10,800 nt of DNA from NCBI GenBank assembly GCA_016867095.1, contig VGKK01000032.1, positions 1 through 10,800 of the forward strand, written 5' to 3'. The notes below the pieces were generated by a model. It was given only the letters and a program-made list of their open reading frames with translations, had not been told where the DNA came from and did no database searches. The stretch's first letter is position 1. The number at the start of each line of letters is the position of its first letter. The DNA comes from Candidatus Omnitrophota bacterium (GTDB lineage Bacteria > Omnitrophota > Gorgyraeia > Gygaellales > Profunditerraquicolaceae). Position numbers and translations under genes: made by a program. This document shows, in pieces, positions 1 to 6,920 of the stretch.

Positions 1-117
1 TCCAAAACTCGTGTTTACTTCGCTGGGATTTACAGTTTGCGCTCCTGGGACCAGGGCAATTTCGTCAAAACCATAGCACCTGCGCGCGCGCCTGCCGATA
101 CCTATCCATTCCGCCAT
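1..117 (-). CDS. IMP dehydrogenase-like protein, N-terminal 39 residues (runs off window)
   Basis: Partial gene: only the first 39 codons are present and the frame stays open to base 1. The start is ATG at 117-115, preceded by a good Shine-Dalgarno (AAAGGAG, about 7 nt upstream of the ATG). The peptide begins MAEWIGIGRRARRCYGFDEI and continues with ALVPG and a TVNPSEV stretch. That pattern (RRARRxYGFDEIALVPG...NPxEV) resembles the N-terminus of the IMP dehydrogenase / GuaB3-like family, NAD-dependent enzymes of guanine nucleotide metabolism. The catalytic loop and any CBS domains lie outside the window, so true GuaB cannot be told from a GuaB-related protein. It has its own promoter (215-243) and is probably not functionally part of the pilus operon upstream. 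Confidence 0.72.
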   Translation of the reverse strand, partial: MAEWIGIGRRARRCYGFDEIALVPGAQTVNPSEVNTSFG

Positions 118-214
118 ATTTTTACTCCTTTAATTACCTATAACTTATTATTTATCAATGGGTTAAGAAATTTTAACACTTTTTGAGAGGATTACTTCGG
201 AAGTGTTGAGGCAG

Positions 215-243
215 ATTTTACAATAAGAAACGCGCCTTGTCAA
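215..243 (-). promoter_or_regulatory. sigma70-type promoter for the IMP dehydrogenase-like gene
   Basis: On the minus strand a perfect -35 TTGACA (243-238) is followed by a 17-nt spacer and a -10 TAAAAT (220-215, 5/6 match). The transcript would start near 208, leaving a leader of about 90 nt before the ATG at 117. The leader can form a 7-bp stem AACACTT/AAGTGTT with a 19-nt loop, then a short GTTAA/TTAAC stem. The left end of the insertion sequence lies about 23 bp upstream of the -35, so the insertion left this promoter intact. Confidence 0.7.
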
Positions 244-305
244 TAACTATTTTGCCGGTTGTGAACGCAAGTTAAAAATGTCAGGTTTATTGCAAATTAA
301 AAATG

Positions 306-1505
306 TCAGTAATTTGCAGTTAAAAGAGCCGTTTCTTTATTTCTATGCCTTATCTTAGGTATTGGTTTATTCTTCAGTTCTTTGCCTTTGTAAAATATGT
401 GGATTGAGCCATCCAGCCATTCATGCACCATAATTTTGGCCTTGACGAAGCTAATCCGGTATTCATCAGCCAATATTTGATAATATCTTGCTTTATAACT
501 TATGGTATTGTCTGGGGCAACAGTGCGTTCTTCTTTTATGCAAAAGATGTTGTTTAGGTTTAACCCTTTGGGCACAGGCCTATAGGCAGAGCCGGGCTCT
601 TTTGCCGGATGGGCGAATTTACGGTTATGCTTAGGCAGGAATTCTTCCAGAAGGTAATGATTGGCCCCGTGATGTGTGGAGATTTTGTGCAACCTTAGCT
701 CAGAACAAAGCCTGTCCTGGAATGTGCCCCAGGCGCGTTCAACACGCCCTTTGGCCTGAGCAGAATTAGCATAGATTATCTCAACGCCTAATTCTTCCAA
801 TGCACGGCCTATCTGGCTTAAGACGTAGTCTTTACCTTCCAGTTCGTGCTGAATATCTTTAGCGCGGTTGACCTTAAAGTTAGAGTCTTTGTCGCAGTAA
901 AAGCTTAAAGGTATGCCTTTGGTCTCGACGATACGCTTTAAAACACGCATATTCTCAATACAGGAATCAGCTAAGGCAAACCTTGCTCCCGGACAATTAG
1001 AAGTGGCGTCATCCACCCCACCGATAAGGTTAAGCTTAGGGCCTCTTCCTTCCAGCCAGTCATGATCTGAGGTGTCAAATTGAAGCATTTGGCCTTCTCG
1101 CAAGCGGGGTTCCCGCCAGCTCCTGTGCTTGGGGTGTTTCTTCCATTTGGCATAGAGACCCGCTTCTATAAGAGCCTGCCTTACAGATTCCCTTGAGGTT
1201 TTTATCTTTTCTTCTTCGTTTAGGAATTCAGTCATATGGGTAATGTTAAAACCCTGGTATTTTGTCTGATAAAGATGCTCTATTTTAGCCTTAACCTTGT
1301 CAGTCAGCCAGCGGGGGCCACGCTTGACCTTGTTTTTGTGGATTACGGCCTTAGCGCCTTCTTTTAGTACTGCTGCTTTTATCCGGTAGACTTGACGCTG
1401 GCTTCGATTCAAAGACTTGGCCGCCTCTTCTACTTTTAGGTAGCCCTTGATTACTTCAGAGATTACTTTATACCGATTTACTTCCTTCATTGTCAGGATT
1501 AGCAC
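306..1505 (-). CDS. ISNCY-family DDE transposase
   Basis: Transposase of about 399 residues that would cut and rejoin the element ends. The N-terminus is a helix-turn-helix (about residues 10-45; VEEAAKSLNRSQRQVYRI), followed by a second winged or HTH-like region and an integrase-type catalytic core. Candidate DDE residues are D144 (LQFDTSDHDW), D205 (FYCDKDSNF) and E256 (AQAKGRVERAWG). HDWLEGRG and NSAQAKGRVER are characteristic of ISNCY-type proteins. The length is normal and the frame unbroken, so the gene appears intact. I chose GTG at 1505 because the Shine-Dalgarno AAGGAGG (1520-1514) is 8 nt before it; an in-frame GTG at 1514 would sit inside that site, and ATG at 1490 is too distant. 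The stop TGA (308-306) lies within the terminal repeat. Confidence 0.87.
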   Translation of the reverse strand: MLILTMKEVNRYKVISEVIKGYLKVEEAAKSLNRSQRQVYRIKAAVLKEGAKAVIHKNKVKRGPRWLTDKVKAKIEHLYQTKYQGFNITHMTEFLNEEEKIKTSRESVRQALIEAGLYAKWKKHPKHRSWREPRLREGQMLQFDTSDHDWLEGRGPKLNLIGGVDDATSNCPGARFALADSCIENMRVLKRIVETKGIPLSFYCDKDSNFKVNRAKDIQHELEGKDYVLSQIGRALEELGVEIIYANSAQAKGRVERAWGTFQDRLCSELRLHKISTHHGANHYLLEEFLPKHNRKFAHPAKEPGSAYRPVPKGLNLNNIFCIKEERTVAPDNTISYKARYYQILADEYRISFVKAKIMVHEWLDGSIHIFYKGKELKNKPIPKIRHRNKETALLTANY

Positions 1506-1511
1506 TTTGCC

Positions 1512-1529
1512 CACCTCCTTATAGAGGTG
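1512..1529 (-). promoter_or_regulatory. hairpin sequestering the transposase ribosome-binding site
   Basis: The minus-strand transcript reads CACCTC (1529-1524), a 6-nt loop TATAAG, then GAGGTG (1517-1512). The perfect 6-bp stem takes up most of the only good Shine-Dalgarno of the transposase. Such hairpins limit translation from read-through transcripts in several IS families. A weak TATACT at about 1535-1530 could be the element's own -10; a transcript starting inside the hairpin would lack its 5' arm and leave the site free. The stem is visible in the sequence; the function is inferred. Confidence 0.5.
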
Positions 1530-1591
1530 AGTATACCTGACATTTTCTATTTGCAGAATACTGACATTATTATATTGCGGCTACAGCCTTA

Positions 1592-2827
1592 TCAGCCGCC
1601 AATCTGGGCAATTTGAAATATAGGCAGGAACATCCCGACGACCATTATACCTATAACTACGCCCATAAACAAAAGCATAATCGGCTCAAACATTGAGGTA
1701 AACCTGGTCAGAAAAGTATCCGTGTATTCCTGATAAAACGCGTTGAGCCGCTTAAACATATTGGATAATTCCCCGATTTCTTCTCCGATAGTAATCATCT
1801 GCACTGCCATCGGCTCAAAAAAACCGCTCCTCTCTAAAGGCTGGTTCAGGGGCCTGCCTTGCCGCACATCTTCCTTAATCTTGGAGATAATTTCACTAAG
1901 GACTAAATTAGCCACGCTGTGTTCGGTAATCTCCAGGGAATATAAAATCGGGACGCCGCTCTCTACCAATGTAGCCATCTCGGAAGTAAAGCGTTCAATA
2001 ACCAGCACCCGAAAGAATTCGCCAAACACCGGCAGCCTGAAGAGGAATTTTTCATATTGTTTCCTTCCGGCCTTGGTGCTGATATATTTACGGAATAACC
2101 AGAAAAGCACAAAGGCAATAATTATCATAATCGGCAAAAACTTTCTGATAAAAGCGCTTGTTGAAATCAGCAGCTGGGTTAAAAAGGGCAGGGTAATATC
2201 AAATCCCTTAAACAGCTCCGTAAAGGTAGGGATAATCTTCAGGGTTAAAAATAAAAGCGCGCCCGTGCCGGCAAGCATAAGTATAATCGGATAAAGCAGC
2301 GCGGAGATAATCTTCTTTTTGAAGGCGGCGTTCCTCTCTAAATAACCGGCCAGGCGGGCCAAGACAACGGCTAAATTTCCCGATGCCTCGCCGCTTTCTA
2401 TCAAATTAACCCATAGCTCTGAAAATACCGTCGGGTGTTTTGCCAGCGCCTCGTGGAAACTAAGGCCGGCTTCCATATTTTTCTGCAAATCTTTTATTAT
2501 AGCGTAAAGCCTGCGGCTGGAAACCTGCTGCGCGATTATCTCCAGGCCCTTTAAGATGGTAACGCCCGCCCCTAAAAGCGTGGCTATCTGGCGGCAAAAA
2601 AGCGTCAAATCCTCGGTGGTAATCCGGTAATGCTTAGGCTTAAACTTTGCCTTGGATACTATCTCCTCAGGAAAGCCGCCCCCTTCCTTATTTTCGGAAA
2701 AAATATTGACGATCACCAGGTTCTTCGCCTGCAGCCGGCTGATTGCCTCTTCCTGATTGGAAGCCTCTTCGCTGCCGGTCTGTTTATGGCCCGCCTTATT
2801 TATAGCGATATAAAAAAACCTTGCCAT
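1592..2827 (-). CDS. gspF: Type II secretion / type IV pilus inner-membrane platform protein (GspF/PilC family)
   Basis: Polytopic inner-membrane protein of 411 residues, the usual family length, that forms the platform through which the ATPase drives pilin assembly. An N-terminal cytoplasmic region (1-70) is followed by two tandem T2SSF domains. The first begins at about 74 (TEDLTLFCRQIATLLGAGV) and carries ESGEASGNL (144-152). The second begins at about 277 (IERFTSEMATLVESGVPIL) and carries TIGEEIGEL (346-354). Hydrophobic segments lie at about 173-199, 229-246 and 381-404, the standard three. The ATG overlaps the ATPase stop (TAATG, one base shared), indicating translational coupling. No pilin gene follows; the IS starts within about 12 bp of the stop codon. 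Confidence 0.95.
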   Translation of the reverse strand: MARFFYIAINKAGHKQTGSEEASNQEEAISRLQAKNLVIVNIFSENKEGGGFPEEIVSKAKFKPKHYRITTEDLTLFCRQIATLLGAGVTILKGLEIIAQQVSSRRLYAIIKDLQKNMEAGLSFHEALAKHPTVFSELWVNLIESGEASGNLAVVLARLAGYLERNAAFKKKIISALLYPIILMLAGTGALLFLTLKIIPTFTELFKGFDITLPFLTQLLISTSAFIRKFLPIMIIIAFVLFWLFRKYISTKAGRKQYEKFLFRLPVFGEFFRVLVIERFTSEMATLVESGVPILYSLEITEHSVANLVLSEIISKIKEDVRQGRPLNQPLERSGFFEPMAVQMITIGEEIGELSNMFKRLNAFYQEYTDTFLTRFTSMFEPIMLLFMGVVIGIMVVGMFLPIFQIAQIGG

Positions 2828-4542
2828 TATTCTTCTGCCCCCAGGGTAACTGAAAGCGCCTCTTCCAGGGAAGTAATCCCCTCCTCAACCTGTTTCAGGC
2901 TTGATTCATAAAGCGTCTGCATACCGGTCTGCCTAGCCACTTCTCTTATCTTTTGAAATGGCGAGCGCTGGTTGATTAAATCTTGTATTTGGGAATTGAC
3001 TACCATTACCTCGGAGACGCAAGTCCGGCCTTTATATCCCAATTGATTACATTTCTGGCATCCCTTGGGCCGGTAAATTAACTCCGCCTTCAGTTTTATG
3101 TTTTTCAGCTGTTCTGCGGTCGGCTCATACGCCTCTTTGCAGTCCGGGCATAACTTGCGCAGCAGGCGCTGCGCTACCACTAATAACAAGGAAGGGCCTA
3201 ATAGATAAGACTCAACGCCTATATCAATAAGCCGGTTAACCGCGGACGGCGCATCATTGGTATGCAACGTGCTTAAAACTAAATGCCCGGTAAGGGCGGA
3301 ACGAATACAAATCTGCGCCGTTTCCATATCCCTTACCTCGCCTACCAGCATCACATCCGGGTCCTGCCTTAAAAAACTGCGCAGGGCAGCGGCAAAAGTA
3401 AGGCCTATCTCTGGTTTTATCTGGACCTGATTAATCCCCTCCAACTTATATTCCACGGGGTCTTCAATAGTAATGATATTTTTGGTGGGGCTTTTGATTT
3501 CATTTAATATGGCGTAGAGGGTAGTTGTCTTCCCGCTGCCCGTCGGGCCGGTTAAAAAAACTAGGCCGTAAGGGGCATTGACGGCCTTGCGCATCAATTC
3601 CAGCTGGCCGGGGTCAAAACCTAAGCGGCCTAAATCCAAGACTACCTGGCTTCTGTCTAAAATCCTTAAGACTACCTTCTCGCCGTATATTGTGGGAATA
3701 GTAGAGATACGCAGGTCTATGGGCCTTTCCCCCATCTTTACTAAAATTGAACCGTCCTGGGGAAGGCGCTTCTCCGCGATGTCTAACTTAGCCAAAATCT
3801 TTATGCGGGAGATAATCGGCAGGTGCAGGTGTTTTGCCGGCGGCGGGATCTCATAAAGCTTGCCGTCAATGCGGTACCTTAAAGATATCTTGTCTTTAAA
3901 CGGCTCAATGTGTATATCCGAAGCGCGCTCATCAATCGCCTGGCGGATAATCAAATCCACTAATTTTACTACCGGCGCTTCTTCAGCCCGGGCAATCAGA
4001 CGGTCCAGGCTTAATTCTTCATCGGCTGTTTCCGGTTCCCCGACGACAGCGCTGATATCATAAGAGGCCTCCATTGCCTCCCTGAAAATCGCTGTCTTGC
4101 CGTAAAATTGCTCAATTGCCTTGGCAATATCGGACCTGGTGGCAATGACCGGATTAATCTCACAATTTGTCACTTTTCTTAAATTATCAATCAGGATAAG
4201 GTCTAAAGGGTCGGACATCGCCACGGTTAAAGACCTTAAAGTGCGCGATAAAGGCAGAACTGAATTCTTGAAGGCGAATTCCTGTGAAATAAGCGTTTCC
4301 AGGCCCTGGTCAACCGCCGGTTTAAGCATCCCTGTGCCCAAAGAAAAATAAGGTATGCCTAATTGCTTACCCAGGACTGTCACTACCTGGTCTTCTTTGA
4401 CCATACCTAATTTCACTAACACTTCGCCCAGGCGGCCACCCTCCTGCTTTTGCACGCTGATGGCCTTTTCTAATTGGTCGGGCCTGATCAACCCCTCTTT
4501 AACCAATAACTCGCCTAACCTAAGGTATCTTTCTTTAGGCAT
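2827..4542 (-). CDS. gspE: Type IV pilus / type II secretion assembly ATPase (GspE/PilB family) with MshEN domain
   Basis: Cytoplasmic hexameric ATPase of 571 residues that powers pilus or pseudopilus extension. The N-terminus holds two MshEN motifs, RLGELLVKEGLI...Q (8-31) and RLGEVLVKLGMV...Q (37-60), the type that binds cyclic di-GMP in MshE. The catalytic part has Walker A GPTGSGKT (332-339), an Asp box around ITIEDPVEY (357-365), Walker B LRQDPDVMLVGEVRD (391-405) and a His box LTGHLVLSTLHTND (417-430). A CM-type zinc site is formed by CPDC (465-468) and CQKC (495-498). PilT-type retraction ATPases lack the MshEN region, so this is the assembly type. The start MPKERYLRLGELL leads straight into MshEN, but there is no Shine-Dalgarno: only two bases separate the ATG from the 286-bp element. 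Confidence 0.95.
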   Translation of the reverse strand: MPKERYLRLGELLVKEGLIRPDQLEKAISVQKQEGGRLGEVLVKLGMVKEDQVVTVLGKQLGIPYFSLGTGMLKPAVDQGLETLISQEFAFKNSVLPLSRTLRSLTVAMSDPLDLILIDNLRKVTNCEINPVIATRSDIAKAIEQFYGKTAIFREAMEASYDISAVVGEPETADEELSLDRLIARAEEAPVVKLVDLIIRQAIDERASDIHIEPFKDKISLRYRIDGKLYEIPPPAKHLHLPIISRIKILAKLDIAEKRLPQDGSILVKMGERPIDLRISTIPTIYGEKVVLRILDRSQVVLDLGRLGFDPGQLELMRKAVNAPYGLVFLTGPTGSGKTTTLYAILNEIKSPTKNIITIEDPVEYKLEGINQVQIKPEIGLTFAAALRSFLRQDPDVMLVGEVRDMETAQICIRSALTGHLVLSTLHTNDAPSAVNRLIDIGVESYLLGPSLLLVVAQRLLRKLCPDCKEAYEPTAEQLKNIKLKAELIYRPKGCQKCNQLGYKGRTCVSEVMVVNSQIQDLINQRSPFQKIREVARQTGMQTLYESSLKQVEEGITSLEEALSVTLGAEE

Positions 4543-4544
4543 AT

Positions 4545-4830
4545 TAAATGAGCAGACGACTTACGGAACGTCAGTGACGTAAGTCGTAGTCCTTGGCAAC
4601 GTTGTTGCCAGGGACGTCTGCGAATTTAACCCAGCACTAATTTTTATAAAGCCTTATCTGTATCTCATAGGGGATTGATTGAAGCAGCGCCTATAAGCTA
4701 ACTCAAGCATTTCATAAAATTAGTGCTGGGTAAGTTCGGCCAAATAACTTATGTTCGCTTGCCGCACAAGCGGCACACCGGCTGTTCCGATACAGCCGGG
4801 TGCTCGCTCCATAAGTTATGGTCTCACTTA
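4545..4830 (+). repeat. 286-bp structured dispersed element, copy 1 (between secretin and ATPase genes)
   Basis: Same length and orientation as the copy at 10094-10379. Helices visible on the plus strand: ends TAAATGAG (4545-4552) with CTCACTTA (4823-4830), 7 of 8; GCAGACG (4552-4558) with CGTCTGC (4615-4621), closing two hairpins; GACTTACG (4558-4565) with CGTAAGTC (4578-4585); a 12-bp stem 4589-4600/4604-4615 with loop GTT; a 15-bp stem 4630-4644/4716-4730; CTCATAGG (4664-4671) with CCTATAAG (4690-4697), one mismatch; ATAACTTATG (4744-4753) with CATAAGTTAT (4810-4819); inside that, TGCCGC/GCGGCA (4760-4775) and CCGGCTGT/ACAGCCGG (4778-4799). Neighbouring helices share one or two bases at junctions, so not all can form at full length together. 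T6 follows at 4831-4836. There is no conserved reading frame. It could be a structured RNA or a folded non-autonomous mobile element; I recognise no family. Confidence 0.85.
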
Positions 4831-6393
4831 TTTTTTCCGCTTTTCAAAATTATTTAGGCTTGCAGTAACGGCTAAATCGCGGTTAAAACCTGAAACTGTA
4901 TTCTGCTCCCGCCCTGGAAGAGCGACTTTCTTTGCCTGGGCAAGCTCTATACTCGTATCCTTAACAATATGCGGGGTAATAAAAACTAATAATTCGCGCT
5001 CTTTATTTTTATCGGAGCTGGAAGTGCCTCCGCCCTTATGCCTAAAAAGCGCTCCGAGTATCGGTATATCCCCTAAAATGGGTATCTTGGTAGAACTCTG
5101 GTAAAATTCATTGCGGATTAATCCTCCAATAATTACCGTATCGCCATCTTTTATTCTGACGACTGATTTAGTAAAGCGCTGTTCTGGGTCGCGATATTGA
5201 TAAGTTTCGCCGCCCACGGTTAGTTGGCTGCCCGCTGCCGCCTCGCTTACCTGCGGATAAATAGCCATGGTGATTTCTCCCGTATCCGCGTTAATTTGAG
5301 GCGTAATCCGCAGACTTACTCCGGTTTCTACTCTTTCAGGTTCAGCAGTCGTTGTACCCGTGCCTCCAACAGAAGAAGTACTTGTTTTTACGCCTACTGA
5401 TTCCTGGGTAACGATTTTAATCTCCGCGGTCTCATTATTTAAGGTAAGGAGCCTGGGCCGGGCCAGATATTTGGTATCGGTTTGTGTCTTTAGAAAATCT
5501 AAAATAACTTTAAGGGTAGTAGGAAAAGACAATGTGCCCGGAGAAACAGGACCGCCCACCCTGGCATCGCTGGGATTAAACATTGATAAAGGAAAACTTG
5601 TCCCCCGCGAAGCGCTTACTACCTGCATGGCATAAGAACCGGCGCTTCCCCAGTTAAGCCCCATTTTATCCACTTTATTTTTACTCACATCCAGCATTTC
5701 TACTTCAAGGATGACCTGCGAAGCCGGGATATCAAGAGAAGCTATCACCTTGGCAATAACTTCCATCTTAGCCGGGGTATCGGTAACAATAAGGCTATTG
5801 GTACGAAAATCCTCCATTACCGTGCCGTAGGAAGAAAGCATGTTTTTTACGACGCTGGTAATGCCCGCCTCGTCTTCCGCCTTCCACTTGCCGCCTTCGC
5901 TGGTAGCTCCTCCGCCGCCACCTCCGCCGCTGGTACTGGTATCGGTGGTAGAAGCTGATAGGCTCTTCATCTGTTCTTTCAGGGAAGAAGAAGAAACCGT
6001 GGCGTATTTAAGGTAAAAAATCTTGGTAATAGTCTCTGCCTCCGGCTTGCCCCAGTCCTTAACCACAAAAATATTCGCGTCCCTGTCTAATTCATAAGTA
6101 AGATTATTTGCCGCAAAAAGCTTATCCATCGCCTTGTTTAAAGGAACCTTATCCAGATAGAGGGTTACTCGCCTGTCCTGCAAGGCCTCTGAGGCGATAA
6201 AATTCAGCCCCGATTGCATAGAGAATACCTTTAATATATCCTTTAAGTTGGCATCTTGAAAATCCATAGATATATTAGGCTCAATAACGGCAGGAAGTGG
6301 CGGCTGCAGTTCAGCGTTTAGCGGGCAAATACCGAAAAGAAAACTGAAAATAACAGCAAAAATAAATGCGCGTAACTTAAAAGTCTTTTTCAT
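4828..6393 (-). CDS. gspD: Outer-membrane secretin (GspD/PilQ family)
   Basis: Secretin of 521 residues forming the outer-membrane gated channel. The ATG at 6393 is chosen for its strong Shine-Dalgarno AAGGAGG five bases upstream and the signal peptide that follows (1-27, hydrophobic 8-20, ending LNA). An upstream in-frame ATG at 6459 lies inside the PilP gene and lacks both. Domains: STN-like N0 (about 41-115), one N1-type subdomain (about 121-222) carrying a GGGGGGG stretch (156-162) in its loop, then the secretin barrel (about 223-480). The barrel includes ARPRLLTLNNETAEI (311-325), the gate-region ESVGVKTS (331-338) and the signature KIPILGDIPILGALF (436-450). It is compact, with fewer N domains than typical T2SS GspD. 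The Shine-Dalgarno overlaps the PilP stop codon. The last codons AAA AAA TAA run into the 286-bp element. Confidence 0.95.
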   Translation of the reverse strand: MKKTFKLRAFIFAVIFSFLFGICPLNAELQPPLPAVIEPNISMDFQDANLKDILKVFSMQSGLNFIASEALQDRRVTLYLDKVPLNKAMDKLFAANNLTYELDRDANIFVVKDWGKPEAETITKIFYLKYATVSSSSLKEQMKSLSASTTDTSTSGGGGGGGATSEGGKWKAEDEAGITSVVKNMLSSYGTVMEDFRTNSLIVTDTPAKMEVIAKVIASLDIPASQVILEVEMLDVSKNKVDKMGLNWGSAGSYAMQVVSASRGTSFPLSMFNPSDARVGGPVSPGTLSFPTTLKVILDFLKTQTDTKYLARPRLLTLNNETAEIKIVTQESVGVKTSTSSVGGTGTTTAEPERVETGVSLRITPQINADTGEITMAIYPQVSEAAAGSQLTVGGETYQYRDPEQRFTKSVVRIKDGDTVIIGGLIRNEFYQSSTKIPILGDIPILGALFRHKGGGTSSSDKNKERELLVFITPHIVKDTSIELAQAKKVALPGREQNTVSGFNRDLAVTASLNNFEKRKK

Positions 6394-6403
6394 CTTAGCC
6401 TCC

Positions 6404-6862
6404 TTAGGGTTTATTGCCGGAAATATTAGATGATGATAACTTATATTGCTGGTTTTCAAAAAATACGGTTACGCCGTCCTTGTCAATACTAACCACCCGC
6501 GTATCTTCAATAATATCCCCTACTTTTACCACTTTATTATTAATAATTGCCTGGGGGAATTTTCCGCCCCAAATTATACCCTGCACGGTCAAAGCGGGGA
6601 GCGGCTTATCGCCATATCCAGAAGTTTCGGCGGGGACCATCTGCTCCCTGCTGGGCCCTTTAAAAGGGTCCCTTGAATCCTGGGCATTATATTGCACCTC
6701 GGGCCTGGTAATAACCTGGATTGGCGCTGTTCGCTCGGTTTCTTCTAATTTATTCATCATTTCGAATTCCGAGTTAGCCGCAAATGCGTCAACACAGAAT
6801 AACCCGAAAATAAATACGCTTATTAAAAAAACTTTTGTATTGGTAAAGCCGGCTCTATTCAC
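6404..6862 (-). CDS. PilP/GspC-like periplasmic connector protein
   Basis: Exported protein of 152 residues. The GTG start at 6862-6860 is preceded by AGAGGA at a workable distance; no closer in-frame ATG precedes the signal sequence. Residues 1-28 form a signal peptide or anchor (hydrophobic 11-23, ending AFA). A disordered stretch holds an SRDPF motif (63-67), typical of PilP-like proteins. Residues 91-143 (LTVQGIIWGGKFPQAIINNKVVKVGD...) match a GspC homology-region / PilP beta domain, which binds the secretin N0 domain. It has the signal peptide of a PilP-like protein rather than the long anchor of typical GspC. It lies between the PilO-like gene (57-bp gap) and the secretin (10-bp gap containing the secretin's ribosome-binding site). 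Function is inferred from fold pattern and position. Confidence 0.82.
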   Translation of the reverse strand: MNRAGFTNTKVFLISVFIFGLFCVDAFAANSEFEMMNKLEETERTAPIQVITRPEVQYNAQDSRDPFKGPSREQMVPAETSGYGDKPLPALTVQGIIWGGKFPQAIINNKVVKVGDIIEDTRVVSIDKDGVTVFFENQQYKLSSSNISGNKP

Positions 6863-6920
6863 CCCGTTCTTCCTCTCTATACAACAACACCCCGCCCATT
6901 AGGAAGGACGGAGTTCATAG

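Larger units (their letters stand above)
266..1579 (-). mobile_element. ISNCY-type insertion sequence with duplicated terminal motifs
   Basis: The element holds one transposase gene flanked by related inverted ends. Each end carries two copies of AATGTCAG in the same inward order: 277-284 and 302-309 on the left, and the reverse complement at 1561-1568 and 1537-1544 on the right. A TGCAAAT block sits between each pair (291-297; 1549-1555). The outermost matching bases are CGCAA at 266-270 and its complement at 1575-1579; the true tips could lie a few bases inside this. I could not find a convincing target-site duplication. The right end is only 12 bp from the gspF stop codon and the left end lies just upstream of the next gene's promoter, so the insertion is intergenic. 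The inner left motif contains the transposase stop codon. Confidence 0.75.

Noticed and set aside
4545..4830. Element as an integron attC site, group I intron or HEARO/omega RNA
   Set aside because: No paired RYYYAAC/GTTRRRY core boxes at the ends, no recognisable group I P7 core, and no IscB/TnpB gene nearby. ATGAG at the left edge recalls HEARO insertion preference but is too short to count.
4545..4830. Element as a cyclic-di-GMP riboswitch controlling the MshEN ATPase
   Set aside because: Neither strand shows the conserved cores of known cyclic-di-GMP aptamers as I remember them, and the second copy lies downstream of an unrelated small gene and upstream of a promoter.
1743..5104. Several plus-strand open frames opposite the platform, ATPase and secretin genes
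   Set aside because: They are antisense shadows of well-supported genes, with no domains or ribosome-binding sites of their own.
6394..6459. Longer secretin start at ATG 6459
   Set aside because: The extra 22 residues lie inside the PilP coding region and precede a normal signal peptide; AAGGAGG fits the ATG at 6393.
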